DNA of 64,000 bases from Acidaminococcaceae bacterium (GTDB lineage Bacteria > Bacillota > Negativicutes > Acidaminococcales > Acidaminococcaceae): the NCBI GenBank assembly GCA_944390935.1, contig CALXRU010000003.1, positions 1-64,000 on the forward strand, written 5' to 3'. Numbering within the stretch: position 1 is the first letter of the stretch; every line of letters starts with the position of its first letter. Positions 42,824 through 50,574 of this stretch are shown one piece after another. The notes below the pieces were generated by a model that was not told the DNA's origin, searched no databases, and was given only the letters and a program-made list of their open reading frames with translations. Made by a program: the position numbers and the translations under genes.

Positions 42824-44187
42824 AACAGAGCGAATTTTGTAAAAAAGCACAACAAAACGCCATAGCTGTTTTAAAAGCCTATTTTGTTGAAAGCAATATG
42901 GAAAAAGCGCTGAGCTATTTTTCCAAGGATTGCAGCAGCTGGATTGGCTGTGGTGAAAACGAGCTTTACCTTAATTACCCGGACGTTTTTAATACCTTTA
43001 CCCGCCGCACCGGCGAGATACTGCGCCACACGATGGACGATACCAACAGCTGCGTTTTGTTTGACGGCGGCAGTTTCTGCATGGTGCTTGTAACCGCAAC
43101 CATTACGCCTGCACCGCAGACCGGCACTTATTTTAAGGAAACCGGCCGCTTTACCTTTGCCTTCCGCAGTGAAGACGGCGAGCCCAAAGTTGTGCAGCTT
43201 CATTCATCTGCCCCGTGGCATAAATTGCAGGTTGGCGAGCTTTACCCGCAGGAGGAAGGCAGCAAGGCGTTTTTTAAAATGGAACAGCAGCTTGACGGCA
43301 GCAACCTGCCTGCCTTTACCGCGGCCAACACGCCCAACGGCTTAAAATGCTGCCTGGTGGATAAGGACTACCCCGCCGTGTATATTAACAAGGCGCTTTA
43401 TAAACTAGCGGGTTACAACAGCATGACGGAAATGCTGACGGCTACCCACGGCGAAATGAAAAACATGGTTTACGCCGCCGATTTGCCGAAGCTGAAAAAA
43501 GTTATGGCAACGCACTGCGGCAGCGAGCCTTACACCATTAACTACCGCCTGCTGCGCAAGGACGGCACCGCAGTATGGGTGCTGGAACGCGGGCAGTTTA
43601 CGCCGACGGACGGCGACGATGATTACTTTATCTGCACCATTGCCCCGCTGATGCAGGAGCAGGACAGCTTTAACTACGGCACGCTCGTCAATTACGACGA
43701 TATCGCCAGCGCGCAGATACCGATGGATTTGTATTTTAAGGCCGCGCTGGATATTATCGAGCAGAACGACAAGCAGACGGCGATGGAAAAACTGATGAAG
43801 CTGTGCTGCAGCATGGCGCAGATAAGCGGCGCGTTTATTAAGGATATCCGCCGCAGCGGCGAATTTATGCCCGTTGTTGCCAAATATTTTAACGGCAGCG
43901 ACGAGTTTACCAGCCTTTTGAAATGCACGCCGGAGGACATTGTAAACCGCTTTAACAGCCAGGGGCTGAACCAGTGCAGTAACACCGTGCTTTTGCCGAA
44001 GGTTTACAAGGACAAGCTGGACGCGCTTGACGTTAAGGCGTATTTAAGCAAAACCATCCGCACCGGCGGCAGCGACAGTTACGTTTTAACCTTTGTAAGC
44101 CTTGGCACGCCGCACAACTGGACGGACAGCGATAAGGATTTTATTACGCAGACGGCAAGGCTTCTGGCGCTGCTGCTTGATAAATAA
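42820..44187 (+). CDS. PAS-domain sensory protein without kinase domain
   Basis: A 455-residue soluble protein, no membrane segments. The N-terminal ~150 residues resemble an NTF2/SnoaL-like fold (AVLKAYFVESNMEKALSYFSKDCSSWIGCGENE). Next comes a PAS domain, about 165-280 (AVYINKALYKLAGYNSMTEML, YRLLRKDGTAVWVLERGQF). The C-terminal ~150 residues look GAF-like (MEKLMKLCCSMAQISGAFI, ending FITQTARLLALLLDK). No histidine kinase, GGDEF, EAL, cyclase or DNA-binding output is present. Its start overlaps the regulator gene, so the two are made together and may act as a sensor-regulator pair by protein contact. A bidirectional terminator follows. Confidence 0.75.
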   Translation: MKQSEFCKKAQQNAIAVLKAYFVESNMEKALSYFSKDCSSWIGCGENELYLNYPDVFNTFTRRTGEILRHTMDDTNSCVLFDGGSFCMVLVTATITPAPQTGTYFKETGRFTFAFRSEDGEPKVVQLHSSAPWHKLQVGELYPQEEGSKAFFKMEQQLDGSNLPAFTAANTPNGLKCCLVDKDYPAVYINKALYKLAGYNSMTEMLTATHGEMKNMVYAADLPKLKKVMATHCGSEPYTINYRLLRKDGTAVWVLERGQFTPTDGDDDYFICTIAPLMQEQDSFNYGTLVNYDDIASAQIPMDLYFKAALDIIEQNDKQTAMEKLMKLCCSMAQISGAFIKDIRRSGEFMPVVAKYFNGSDEFTSLLKCTPEDIVNRFNSQGLNQCSNTVLLPKVYKDKLDALDVKAYLSKTIRTGGSDSYVLTFVSLGTPHNWTDSDKDFITQTARLLALLLDK

Positions 44188-44201
44188 CCGTACACAAAAA
44201 C

Positions 44202-44235
44202 AAAAATCCCACGGAACAAATCCGTGGGATTTTTT
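44202..44235. terminator. Bidirectional terminator
   Basis: An 11-bp perfect stem (44205-44215 with 44221-44231) with A- and T-runs on the two sides. It separates the regulator pair from the convergent metQ. Confidence 0.85.
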
Positions 44236-44260
44236 ACGTTATGCGTTTTTAAGGCCGTTA

Positions 44261-45073
44261 TTAAAATGCCGGTACAACAGCGCCTTTGTAGGTTTCTTCG
44301 ATGAATTTTTTAACTTCGGGGCTGGTGAGGGCTTTAGCCAGTTTTTGCAGTTCGGGGCGGTTTTCATCGCCTTTGCGGATGGCAATTACGTTAGCATACG
44401 GAGATTCCTTCGGTTCGGTAAAGAGGGAATCTTTAACCGGGTTGAGGTTAGCTTCCATTGCAAAGTTGGAGTTGATTACGGAATAATCAACGTCGTTCAT
44501 GGAACGCGGCAAAAGTGCTGCTTCGATTTCCACGATTTCGATGTTTTTCGGATTGTCTACAATATCGCCGGGGGTGGCGGTAATGGTTACGCCGTCTTTA
44601 AGTTTTAACAGGCCTGCGCTTTGCAGCAGCATCAGGGCACGGCCGCCGTTGGTCGGGTCGTTAGGGATGGCGATTTTAGCGCCTGCGGGCATTTCGTCAA
44701 GAGATTTGAATTTAGCAGAGTAAACGCCCATCGGCTCGATGTGTACTTTGGTTAAAGTAACCAGCGGCATGTTGCGTTCTTTGGCAAATTCTTCAAGATA
44801 AGGAATGTGCTGGAAGAAGTTAGCGTCAATTTCCTTGTCGTTGAGGGACAGGTTCGGTTTTACATAGTCGCTGAATTCGATAATTTGCAGGTCAACGCCT
44901 TCTTTGGCAAGCTGCGGTTTAACAAAGTTCAGCAGTTCGGCATGGGGCACCGGCGTTGCGCCGACTTTCAATACGGCTTTGCCGTCTTCGGATTTGGTTT
45001 CGCTGCCGCCGCAGCCGGCAATTAAAAGAGCCAGGGTCAGCACTGCGCACAGCACAAGCAGGATTTTTTTCAT
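44261..45073 (-). CDS. metQ: Methionine-binding lipoprotein MetQ
   Basis: A 270-residue NlpA/MetQ-family lipoprotein. Signal and lipobox LLIAGC (Cys21) are followed by VGATPVPHAELLNF, KPNLSLNDKEIDANFFQHIPYL and KIAIPNDPTNGGRALMLLQSAGLL, all diagnostic. It binds methionine in the periplasm for the MetNI importer. AAAGGAGAG precedes the ATG. A SAM-I riboswitch controls it. No metN or metI gene is next to it: a terminator follows and the other neighbours are unrelated, so the permease and ATPase must be encoded elsewhere. Confidence 0.95.
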   Translation of the reverse strand: MKKILLVLCAVLTLALLIAGCGGSETKSEDGKAVLKVGATPVPHAELLNFVKPQLAKEGVDLQIIEFSDYVKPNLSLNDKEIDANFFQHIPYLEEFAKERNMPLVTLTKVHIEPMGVYSAKFKSLDEMPAGAKIAIPNDPTNGGRALMLLQSAGLLKLKDGVTITATPGDIVDNPKNIEIVEIEAALLPRSMNDVDYSVINSNFAMEANLNPVKDSLFTEPKESPYANVIAIRKGDENRPELQKLAKALTSPEVKKFIEETYKGAVVPAF

Positions 45074-45124
45074 TGGTACATCTCTCCTTTAAATTTTTTA
45101 CACACTGCACAATAACGAAAGTAT

Positions 45125-45152
45125 TAAAAAAGCTCTTTCGCGAGGAAAGAGC
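45125..45152 (-). terminator. Expression-platform terminator of the SAM riboswitch
   Basis: GCTCTTTC and GAAAGAGC (45132-45139 with 45145-45152) followed on the minus strand by TTTTTT. The upstream arm's CTTTCCTC can instead pair with GAGGAAAG at the aptamer 3' end, the antiterminator. Confidence 0.88.
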
Positions 45153-45167
45153 GTAAGTTTTACTTTC

Positions 45168-45268
45168 CTCTCATCTATCAAGAATTTTCTTGCAGGATTT
45201 AGCACCATGGCACAGCCTGGTTGCCGGGTTTCATTGGGCCTGTCCCTCAACCGCTCTCGATAAGAGTG
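45168..45268 (-). ncRNA. SAM-I riboswitch (S-box) upstream of metQ
   Basis: On the minus strand the S-box core is present in order: CTTATCGAGAG, GGTTGAGGGA, the kink-turn region ending GAAACCCGGCAACC, the GTGCTAAATCCTGCA segment, and GATGAGAG closing P1. The P1 3' arm runs into the antiterminator. SAM binding should favour the terminator at 45125-45152 and shut off metQ. Confidence 0.96.
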
Positions 45269-45287
45269 TGTTTATTAAGATGAAATT

Positions 45288-45316
45288 ATAATACAGCAAT
45301 AACAAGCGCTTGTCAA
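45288..45316 (-). promoter_or_regulatory. Promoter of metQ
   Basis: Minus-strand TTGACA (45311-45316), 17 bases, TATTAT (45288-45293); a second TATAAT-like hexamer overlaps it. Transcription would start just before the riboswitch. Confidence 0.8.
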
Positions 45317-45384
45317 TAAAAATTTACAAAACAGGCGCTTTTTATTTGCGGGTTGGCGTTATTTCACATAAAAAGCAATAAAAG

Positions 45385-45400
45385 TGTGATAAAAATCACA
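45385..45400. promoter_or_regulatory. CRP-like palindrome TGTGA-N6-TCACA
   Basis: A perfect match to the CRP/FNR-superfamily consensus, nested inside an outer CACATAA / TTATGTG repeat (45365 and 45414). It lies 28 bases past the fumarase beta stop and about 70 bases upstream of the metQ -35. It could equally be a weak AT-rich terminator of the fumarase operon. Confidence 0.4.
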
Positions 45401-45427
45401 TTTTTATTAAGAATTATGTGTTTGGTT

Positions 45428-45991
45428 TTATTCCTTGCAGTATTTGGCAATGCCGGCTTTGTAAAAGTCGTTGCCTTCGGCGTCGATGCAGACGATGGCG
45501 GGGAAGTCCTCCACTTCGTAGCGGCGGATGGCTTCCGGTCCTAAATCTTCGTAGGCAATCATTTCTTCGCCCTTAATGGACTGCGAAATTACTGCCGCCG
45601 CGCCGCCGACAGCCACAAAGTACACTGCGCCGTATTTAACGCAGGCTTCAATAACTTCCTTGCTGCGCGAGCCTTTGCCAATCATGCCGCGCATGCCTTT
45701 TTCAATCAGCGTCGGCGTGTATTTATCCATGCGCCCGCTGGTGGTAGGCCCGGCGCTGCCGACTACTTCGCCCGGTTTGGTCGGCGAAGGGCCAACGTAA
45801 TACACAACCTGCCCGGTAATGTCGAACGGCAGGGGTTTGCCTTCGGCCAGCGCTTCCGTCATGCGTTTGTGCGCAGCATCGCGCGCGGTGTAAACAGGGC
45901 CGGTAATGCGCACCACATCGCCTGCGCGCAGGTTTTTAACTGTATCCGCCGTAAGCGGGGTGGTAATGTGTTTAATTTGTGCTTCGCTCAT
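45428..45991 (-). CDS. Class I fumarate hydratase, beta subunit
   Basis: A 187-residue protein equal to the C-terminal domain of iron-sulfur fumarases and tartrate dehydratases. GPTTSGRMDKYTPTLIEKGMRGMIGKG is the family's substrate-binding block. It pairs with the alpha subunit encoded 11 bases upstream to interconvert malate and fumarate. AAGGAGGGG precedes the ATG. Third gene after malic enzyme and the alpha subunit. Tartrate dehydratase has the same two-subunit form, but the malic-enzyme neighbour favours fumarase. Confidence 0.9.
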   Translation of the reverse strand: MSEAQIKHITTPLTADTVKNLRAGDVVRITGPVYTARDAAHKRMTEALAEGKPLPFDITGQVVYYVGPSPTKPGEVVGSAGPTTSGRMDKYTPTLIEKGMRGMIGKGSRSKEVIEACVKYGAVYFVAVGGAAAVISQSIKGEEMIAYEDLGPEAIRRYEVEDFPAIVCIDAEGNDFYKAGIAKYCKE

Positions 45992-46002
45992 CGTACCCCT
46001 CC

Positions 46003-46848
46003 TTACAAAACGGTGCTGGCACGGCGCGCCGCATGGCAGTTAAGGTTTACCGCCACCGGCAGTGCGCCGATATGCGTCGGTGCGTATTCGATATTTACAG
46101 CAGCGGCGGTGGTTGTGCCGCCCAGCCCCGCAGGGCCGATGCCGGTTTTATTGATGCGTTCCAGAAGTTCGGCTTCCAGTTTGGCGTAACGCTCGTCCTT
46201 GTTATGCTCGCCAACCGGGCGGGTCAGCGAATATTTTGCCAGCTCCGCGCAGCGTTCCATATTGCCGCCGATGCCCACGCCGACCGTTACCGGCGGGCAG
46301 GGGTTCGGGCCTGCGTTACGGACGGTTTCCAGCACAAAATTAATTACGCCTTCCACGCCGTCGGCAGGTTTCAGCATTTTCATCGCGCCCATGTTTTCGC
46401 TGCCGCAGCCCTTCGGGGCGATGGTGATTTTTACTTTATCGCCCGGCACAAGGCGCGTGTGGATAATGGCAGGCGTGTTGTCCTGCGTGTTTTTACGGTC
46501 AAACAGCGGGTCATCCACGCTGGATTTGCGCAGATAGCCTTTGGTGTAGCCTTCCGCCACACCGGCGTGCACGGCTTCTTCCAAAGCGCCGCCGGTAAAA
46601 TGTACCTCCTGCCCAATTTCCAAAAAGACAACGGCAAGGCCGGTATCCTGGCACAGCGGCACGTCCTTGGCTTTGGCAAGCTCCGCGTTTTCTATAATCG
46701 TGCCCAAAATTTCCTGCCCTAACGGGGATTCTTCTACCTTTTGGCACTCTTTAAAGCGTGCCAGCAAATCCTCCGGCAGGTAATAGCAGGCGTCGCAGCA
46801 CAGTTTTGCAACGGCTGCGGTAATTTCCTTAACGTCTAATTCACGCAT
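46003..46848 (-). CDS. Class I fumarate hydratase, alpha subunit
   Basis: A 281-residue protein equal to the N-terminal, [4Fe-4S]-binding part of class I fumarases. Three cluster cysteines are expected and are visible as Cys in PLCQDTGLAV, in APKGCGSENMGA and in NAGPNPCPPVTVGVG. Such oxygen-sensitive fumarases are typical of anaerobes. AAGGAG overlaps the end of the malic enzyme gene. The pair lets the cell run malate to fumarate toward succinate, or back. Confidence 0.92.
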   Translation of the reverse strand: MRELDVKEITAAVAKLCCDACYYLPEDLLARFKECQKVEESPLGQEILGTIIENAELAKAKDVPLCQDTGLAVVFLEIGQEVHFTGGALEEAVHAGVAEGYTKGYLRKSSVDDPLFDRKNTQDNTPAIIHTRLVPGDKVKITIAPKGCGSENMGAMKMLKPADGVEGVINFVLETVRNAGPNPCPPVTVGVGIGGNMERCAELAKYSLTRPVGEHNKDERYAKLEAELLERINKTGIGPAGLGGTTTAAAVNIEYAPTHIGALPVAVNLNCHAARRASTVL

Positions 46849-46857
46849 GGCTGCTCC

Positions 46858-48084
46858 TTATCTGCCAACACGTTTTAAGGTGTTGTTGTAAACTTCCTGC
46901 GGGTCAACCTGTACGCGTGCCACGCCGGTTTCCATTGCTGCTTTGGCAACTGCGGCTGCAACTGCCGGTGCAACGCGCGGGTCAAAAGCGTCCGGCACAA
47001 CGTAATCGGCACGCAGGTCTTTTTCGTCAATCAGGTTGGCAATAGCGTAAACGGCTGCCACTTTCATTTCTTCGTTAATCGCACGCGCGCGCACGTCGAT
47101 AGCACCACGGAACACGCCCGGGAATACGGTTACGTTGTTAACCTGGTTCGGGCTGTCGCTGCGGCCGGTACCGGCAACGGCTGCGCCTGCTTCAATGGCA
47201 GCGTCGTAAGTGGTTTCCGGCACGGGGTTGGCCATGCCAAAAACAATGGCTTTATCCGCCATGCCGGCGATAATTTCTTTGGTAAACAGGTTCGGACCGG
47301 ATACGCCGAGCAGCACGTCCGCGCCTTTGGCAACGTCTACCAGCGTGCCTTTTTCCATGTTCGGGTTGGTAACTTCGGACAGATAAGTCTGGATTTTATC
47401 GAGTTTGGCGTCGATGCCTTTGTACAAAGCGCCGACTTTTTCTACCATAATTACGTTTTTAGCGCCCATGCTTACCAGCAGACGGCCGATGGCAGAACCC
47501 GCAGCGCCGCAGCCGTTGACAACGACTTTAACATCCTTGATATCCTTTTTAACATAGCGCAGCCCGCCGATAACGGCAGACAGGCAGGCAATGGCCGTGC
47601 CGTGCTGGTCGTCATGGAACACCGGGATATCGCAGATTTCGCGCAGGCGGTCTTCAATCTCATAGCATTTCGGCGAGGAAAAATCCTCAAGGTTAATGCC
47701 GGCAAAGGTCGGCTGCAAACGGCGCACGGTTTCAATAATTTCTTCCGTGTCCTTGGTATCTATGCAGATGGGGATAGCGTCCACATCGCCGAAGGTTTTA
47801 AACAGTACGGCCTTGCCTTCCATTACGGGCATGGCGGCCTCAGGGCCGATATCGCCAAGGCCCAGCACACGCGTACCGTCGCTGACGATGGCTACCGTAT
47901 TGCCGCGGCAGGTATATTCAAACGACAGTTCTTTGTTCTCTTTAATCGCCTTACAGGGTTCGGCAACGCCCGGCGTATAAGCCAGCGACAAATCCTCGCG
48001 GTTGCGCAGAGGCACCTTGCTGGCAACGGCCAGCATACCGTTCTTTTCGGCATGGAATTTAATAGCGTCTTCAACAAATGACAT
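46858..48084 (-). CDS. NAD(P)-dependent malic enzyme
   Basis: A 408-residue short-form bacterial malic enzyme that converts malate to pyruvate and CO2. Signatures: LAYTPGVAEPCKAI near residue 34, VFHDDQHGTAIA in the metal/substrate site, and the Rossmann motif VVNGCGAAGSAIGRLL. Length fits the single-domain form without the phosphotransacetylase-like tail. GAGGGGG precedes the ATG. First gene of an operon with both fumarase subunits, so fumarate - malate - pyruvate flux is under one promoter. NAD or NADP preference is not decided here. Confidence 0.95.
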   Translation of the reverse strand: MSFVEDAIKFHAEKNGMLAVASKVPLRNREDLSLAYTPGVAEPCKAIKENKELSFEYTCRGNTVAIVSDGTRVLGLGDIGPEAAMPVMEGKAVLFKTFGDVDAIPICIDTKDTEEIIETVRRLQPTFAGINLEDFSSPKCYEIEDRLREICDIPVFHDDQHGTAIACLSAVIGGLRYVKKDIKDVKVVVNGCGAAGSAIGRLLVSMGAKNVIMVEKVGALYKGIDAKLDKIQTYLSEVTNPNMEKGTLVDVAKGADVLLGVSGPNLFTKEIIAGMADKAIVFGMANPVPETTYDAAIEAGAAVAGTGRSDSPNQVNNVTVFPGVFRGAIDVRARAINEEMKVAAVYAIANLIDEKDLRADYVVPDAFDPRVAPAVAAAVAKAAMETGVARVQVDPQEVYNNTLKRVGR

Positions 48085-48125
48085 AACAAATACCCCCTCG
48101 TTGTTTTTATTGGTGTATACTACTT

Positions 48126-48154
48126 ATTTTATATCGTACACTGTAATTTGGCAA
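48126..48154 (-). promoter_or_regulatory. Promoter of the malic enzyme - fumarase operon
   Basis: Minus-strand TTGCCA (48149-48154), 17 bases, TAAAAT (48126-48131), about 40 bases before the start codon. Confidence 0.6.
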
Positions 48155-48160
48155 GGCTTT

Positions 48161-48649
48161 TTACAGCGCCGCCAGTTTTATAATCTCCGCCGCGGGTTTC
48201 TGCCCCGCCTTCACGTTCAGTACGCCAAAGGTTGCGCCCTCCGCGCTGCGCGGTTTGGCCGGGCTGCCGGGGTTAATCAAAAGCACGTCGCCGTACCATT
48301 TTACCAGCGGCACATGCGTATGCCCGAACACTACAATGTCGGCTTCCAGCTTGTGCGCCCACCACACAAGCTCCTGCGGGTCGCCGCCATGCAAATAGCG
48401 GTGCCCGTGCAGCAGCCAGATGTTAAAGCCTTCTATTGTTACAAATTCGTCGGGATTCACGCTGTTGTCGCCCACATCGCAGTTACCGGCAACCGCCGTT
48501 ACGGGCAGCCCCGTCTGCGCCTTTAAATATAAAGCGTCGCGTCCGTAATCGCCCGTGTGCAGCCACTGCTCCACCGGCGGGGCGGCGGCTATCACGCGGC
48601 GCATGGCCTGCATACTGCCGTGGGTATCACCCGTTAAACCTATTTTCAT
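48161..48649 (-). CDS. YfcE/MJ0936-type metallophosphoesterase
   Basis: A 162-residue calcineurin-like phosphodiesterase. The metal ligands lie in LTGDTHG (residues 4-10), LHTGDYGRDA, VAGNCD, LLHGHRY and VFGHTHVP. The substrate is unknown; family members hydrolyse artificial phosphodiesters. The ATG overlaps the rdgB stop (ATGA), as in many genomes where yfcE-like and rdgB genes adjoin. It ends the four-gene run from the hydantoinase-like gene. Confidence 0.88.
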   Translation of the reverse strand: MKIGLTGDTHGSMQAMRRVIAAAPPVEQWLHTGDYGRDALYLKAQTGLPVTAVAGNCDVGDNSVNPDEFVTIEGFNIWLLHGHRYLHGGDPQELVWWAHKLEADIVVFGHTHVPLVKWYGDVLLINPGSPAKPRSAEGATFGVLNVKAGQKPAAEIIKLAAL

Positions 48650-49236
48650 TTTACTTTCTTCCAGTTGGCAATCAGTTTTTTAACGGCCTTGCCGCGATGG
48701 CTGATTTTATTTTTTTCTTCCGGCGTTGCTTCGCCAAGGCCCATGTGCAACTCCGTGGACCAGAAAAGCGGGTCGTAGCCGAAGCCGTTATCGCCCAAAG
48801 GCTCGTGCAGCAGCATGCCCTCGCAGATGCCGTCGGTTTCCACCTGCACCTTGCCGTCTGCGCCTGCCACGCACAATGCGCAGCGGAAGCGGCAGGTACG
48901 TTTAACCTGCAACTTCATGTTGGCGAGTAACAAATCGTTGTTTTCCTTATCGGTGGCTTTTTCACCGGCGTAGCGCGCGCTGTAAACTCCCGGCGCTCCG
49001 TCCAGTGCCTGTACCTCCAGCCCGCTGTCGTCGGCAATGCAGGTCATGCCAGTTGCCTTTGCATAATATGTTGCCTTTAAGCGTGCGTTGGCGGCAAAGG
49101 TGCGCCCGTTTTCCACCGGCGCTTCAATGTCCGGCCACTCGGCTAAATAGTGCAGTTCCACCTCCATGTCCTTTAACATTTCCTTAAATTCTTCCAGTTT
49201 GCCCGGGTTGCTTGTTGCAATTACAATTTCCTTCAA
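48646..49236 (-). CDS. rdgB: RdgB/HAM1-type non-canonical purine NTP pyrophosphatase
   Basis: A 196-residue ITPase-family enzyme that removes dITP and XTP from the nucleotide pool. Signatures: VIATSNPGKLEEFKEML at the N-terminus, TCIADDSGLEVQALDGAPGVYSARYAG, GFGYDPLFW and KNKISHRGKAV. The start is TTG at 49236 with GGAG nine bases before; there is no ATG in this frame upstream. It lies 18 bases after the deacetylase-like gene stop. Confidence 0.93.
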   Translation of the reverse strand: MKEIVIATSNPGKLEEFKEMLKDMEVELHYLAEWPDIEAPVENGRTFAANARLKATYYAKATGMTCIADDSGLEVQALDGAPGVYSARYAGEKATDKENNDLLLANMKLQVKRTCRFRCALCVAGADGKVQVETDGICEGMLLHEPLGDNGFGYDPLFWSTELHMGLGEATPEEKNKISHRGKAVKKLIANWKKVK

Positions 49237-49254
49237 TTTTAGTTACTCCAATCT

Positions 49255-50574
49255 TCAAATAGTTTCCACAACGCCCGTATCGGGGTGCTGCAAAAGAATG
49301 TATTTATAAGCGCAACTCTGTTTGGCGCGCAGTGCGTCATCGTAAGCCGCCTTTTGGCAATCCGCGCAGGTGTCGCGGTGCAGGCACACAACGTAAGCGC
49401 TCTGGTCGCCGTAACGGGTGCCGCGTGCGTTGGTGTCAATGCTCATCCAGCCGCTGCATTTGGTACAATAATGCGCCGTTTCCAGCTGCTCCTCGCGGAT
49501 TCCTTCTTCATCATAGTAAATGCCTTTTTTGCGCTGCCACTTATTGCCGCATTTATCCAGCAGCATTTTGCCGACTTCATGGCGGCTGCGCCAGATAGTG
49601 CCCACCTGGTCGATAAGCTGTTCAACCCTCGTCATGCAGCGCGGGTCCGGCGTGCGCAAAGCTCGGATGTCCGGCTCGATAACCTTGCTGTAATCCATCT
49701 CCGCCATGGCGAGAATGATGCCGGTGTTGACGTAAGGCAGTGCTGCTTCAATGGAATAGCCGCCTTCAAGCACAGCAATATCCGCCTTTAATTTATCGGC
49801 TAGTGCCGCATAGCCGTGCGCTGTTACGCTCATGCTGGCAAGCGGGTCGCTGAAGTGGTTGTCCTGACCGGCGGAGTTGATAATCAGCTCCGGCTCAAAA
49901 TCGTCCAGTACCGGTTTAATCAAACCGTCAAACAGGCGGTGAATTTCCTTATCCCCGCTGCCGGGTAAAAGCGGCAGGTTTAAGTTATAGCCCCACGCCG
50001 CAGGGCTGCCCGCCTCGTTGGGGAAGCCCGTGCCCGGGTACAGCGTGCGCCCGTCCTGATGGAACGAAATGTACAGCACGTTCGGGTCGTGGTAAAAAAC
50101 ATCCTGGCTGCCGTCGCCGTGGTGTACGTCCGTATCCACCACCGCAATTTTTTTAATGCCGTAGCGGCTGCGCAGGTATTCCACCATCACCGCTTCAATG
50201 TTAATGGTGCAAAAGCCGCGTATGCCGTGCACAATGCGCATGGCATGGTGTCCCGGCGGGCGGACAAGTGCAAAGGCGCGTTTAACCTCGCCGCTCATTA
50301 CAGCGTCGGCCGCCGTCAAGCAGCCACCGGCAGAAGCAAGGTGCGCAGGCGTGATGAGTTTGGCTATCGAAGGAACGCCGACATGGGGGCGCTGCAAATC
50401 GTTAACCTCCGCCATGCGCAGGCGGTACTCGCGGATTTCCGGACGGTCAAACAGCCCTTCCTCCGTCAGCTGGTCGCGCGTATATAACAGCCTTTCCTGA
50501 CGCTCGGGGTGCCCCGGGCTAATCATCCAATCAAAGGCCGGAAAGAAAATCAGTCCCAAATTTGCCTGTTTCAA
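49255..50574 (-). CDS. Histone deacetylase-superfamily amidohydrolase with C-terminal zinc-finger-like tail
   Basis: A 439-residue protein. Residues 1 to about 310 form an arginase/deacetylase-fold domain with the catalytic RPPGHHA (His109-His110), DTDVHHGDG (Asp147, Asp149, His151) and SAGQDNHFSDPL. Bacterial relatives deacetylate acetylpolyamines, AcuC targets or other amides. The last ~70 residues add a cysteine-rich tail (Cys370, Cys373, Cys397, Cys403, Cys406) that could bind zinc and is not part of the core fold. The start is TTG with GGGAGG before it, overlapping the stop of the gene upstream (TTGA). The substrate is unknown. Confidence 0.8.
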   Translation of the reverse strand: MKQANLGLIFFPAFDWMISPGHPERQERLLYTRDQLTEEGLFDRPEIREYRLRMAEVNDLQRPHVGVPSIAKLITPAHLASAGGCLTAADAVMSGEVKRAFALVRPPGHHAMRIVHGIRGFCTINIEAVMVEYLRSRYGIKKIAVVDTDVHHGDGSQDVFYHDPNVLYISFHQDGRTLYPGTGFPNEAGSPAAWGYNLNLPLLPGSGDKEIHRLFDGLIKPVLDDFEPELIINSAGQDNHFSDPLASMSVTAHGYAALADKLKADIAVLEGGYSIEAALPYVNTGIILAMAEMDYSKVIEPDIRALRTPDPRCMTRVEQLIDQVGTIWRSRHEVGKMLLDKCGNKWQRKKGIYYDEEGIREEQLETAHYCTKCSGWMSIDTNARGTRYGDQSAYVVCLHRDTCADCQKAAYDDALRAKQSCAYKYILLQHPDTGVVETI

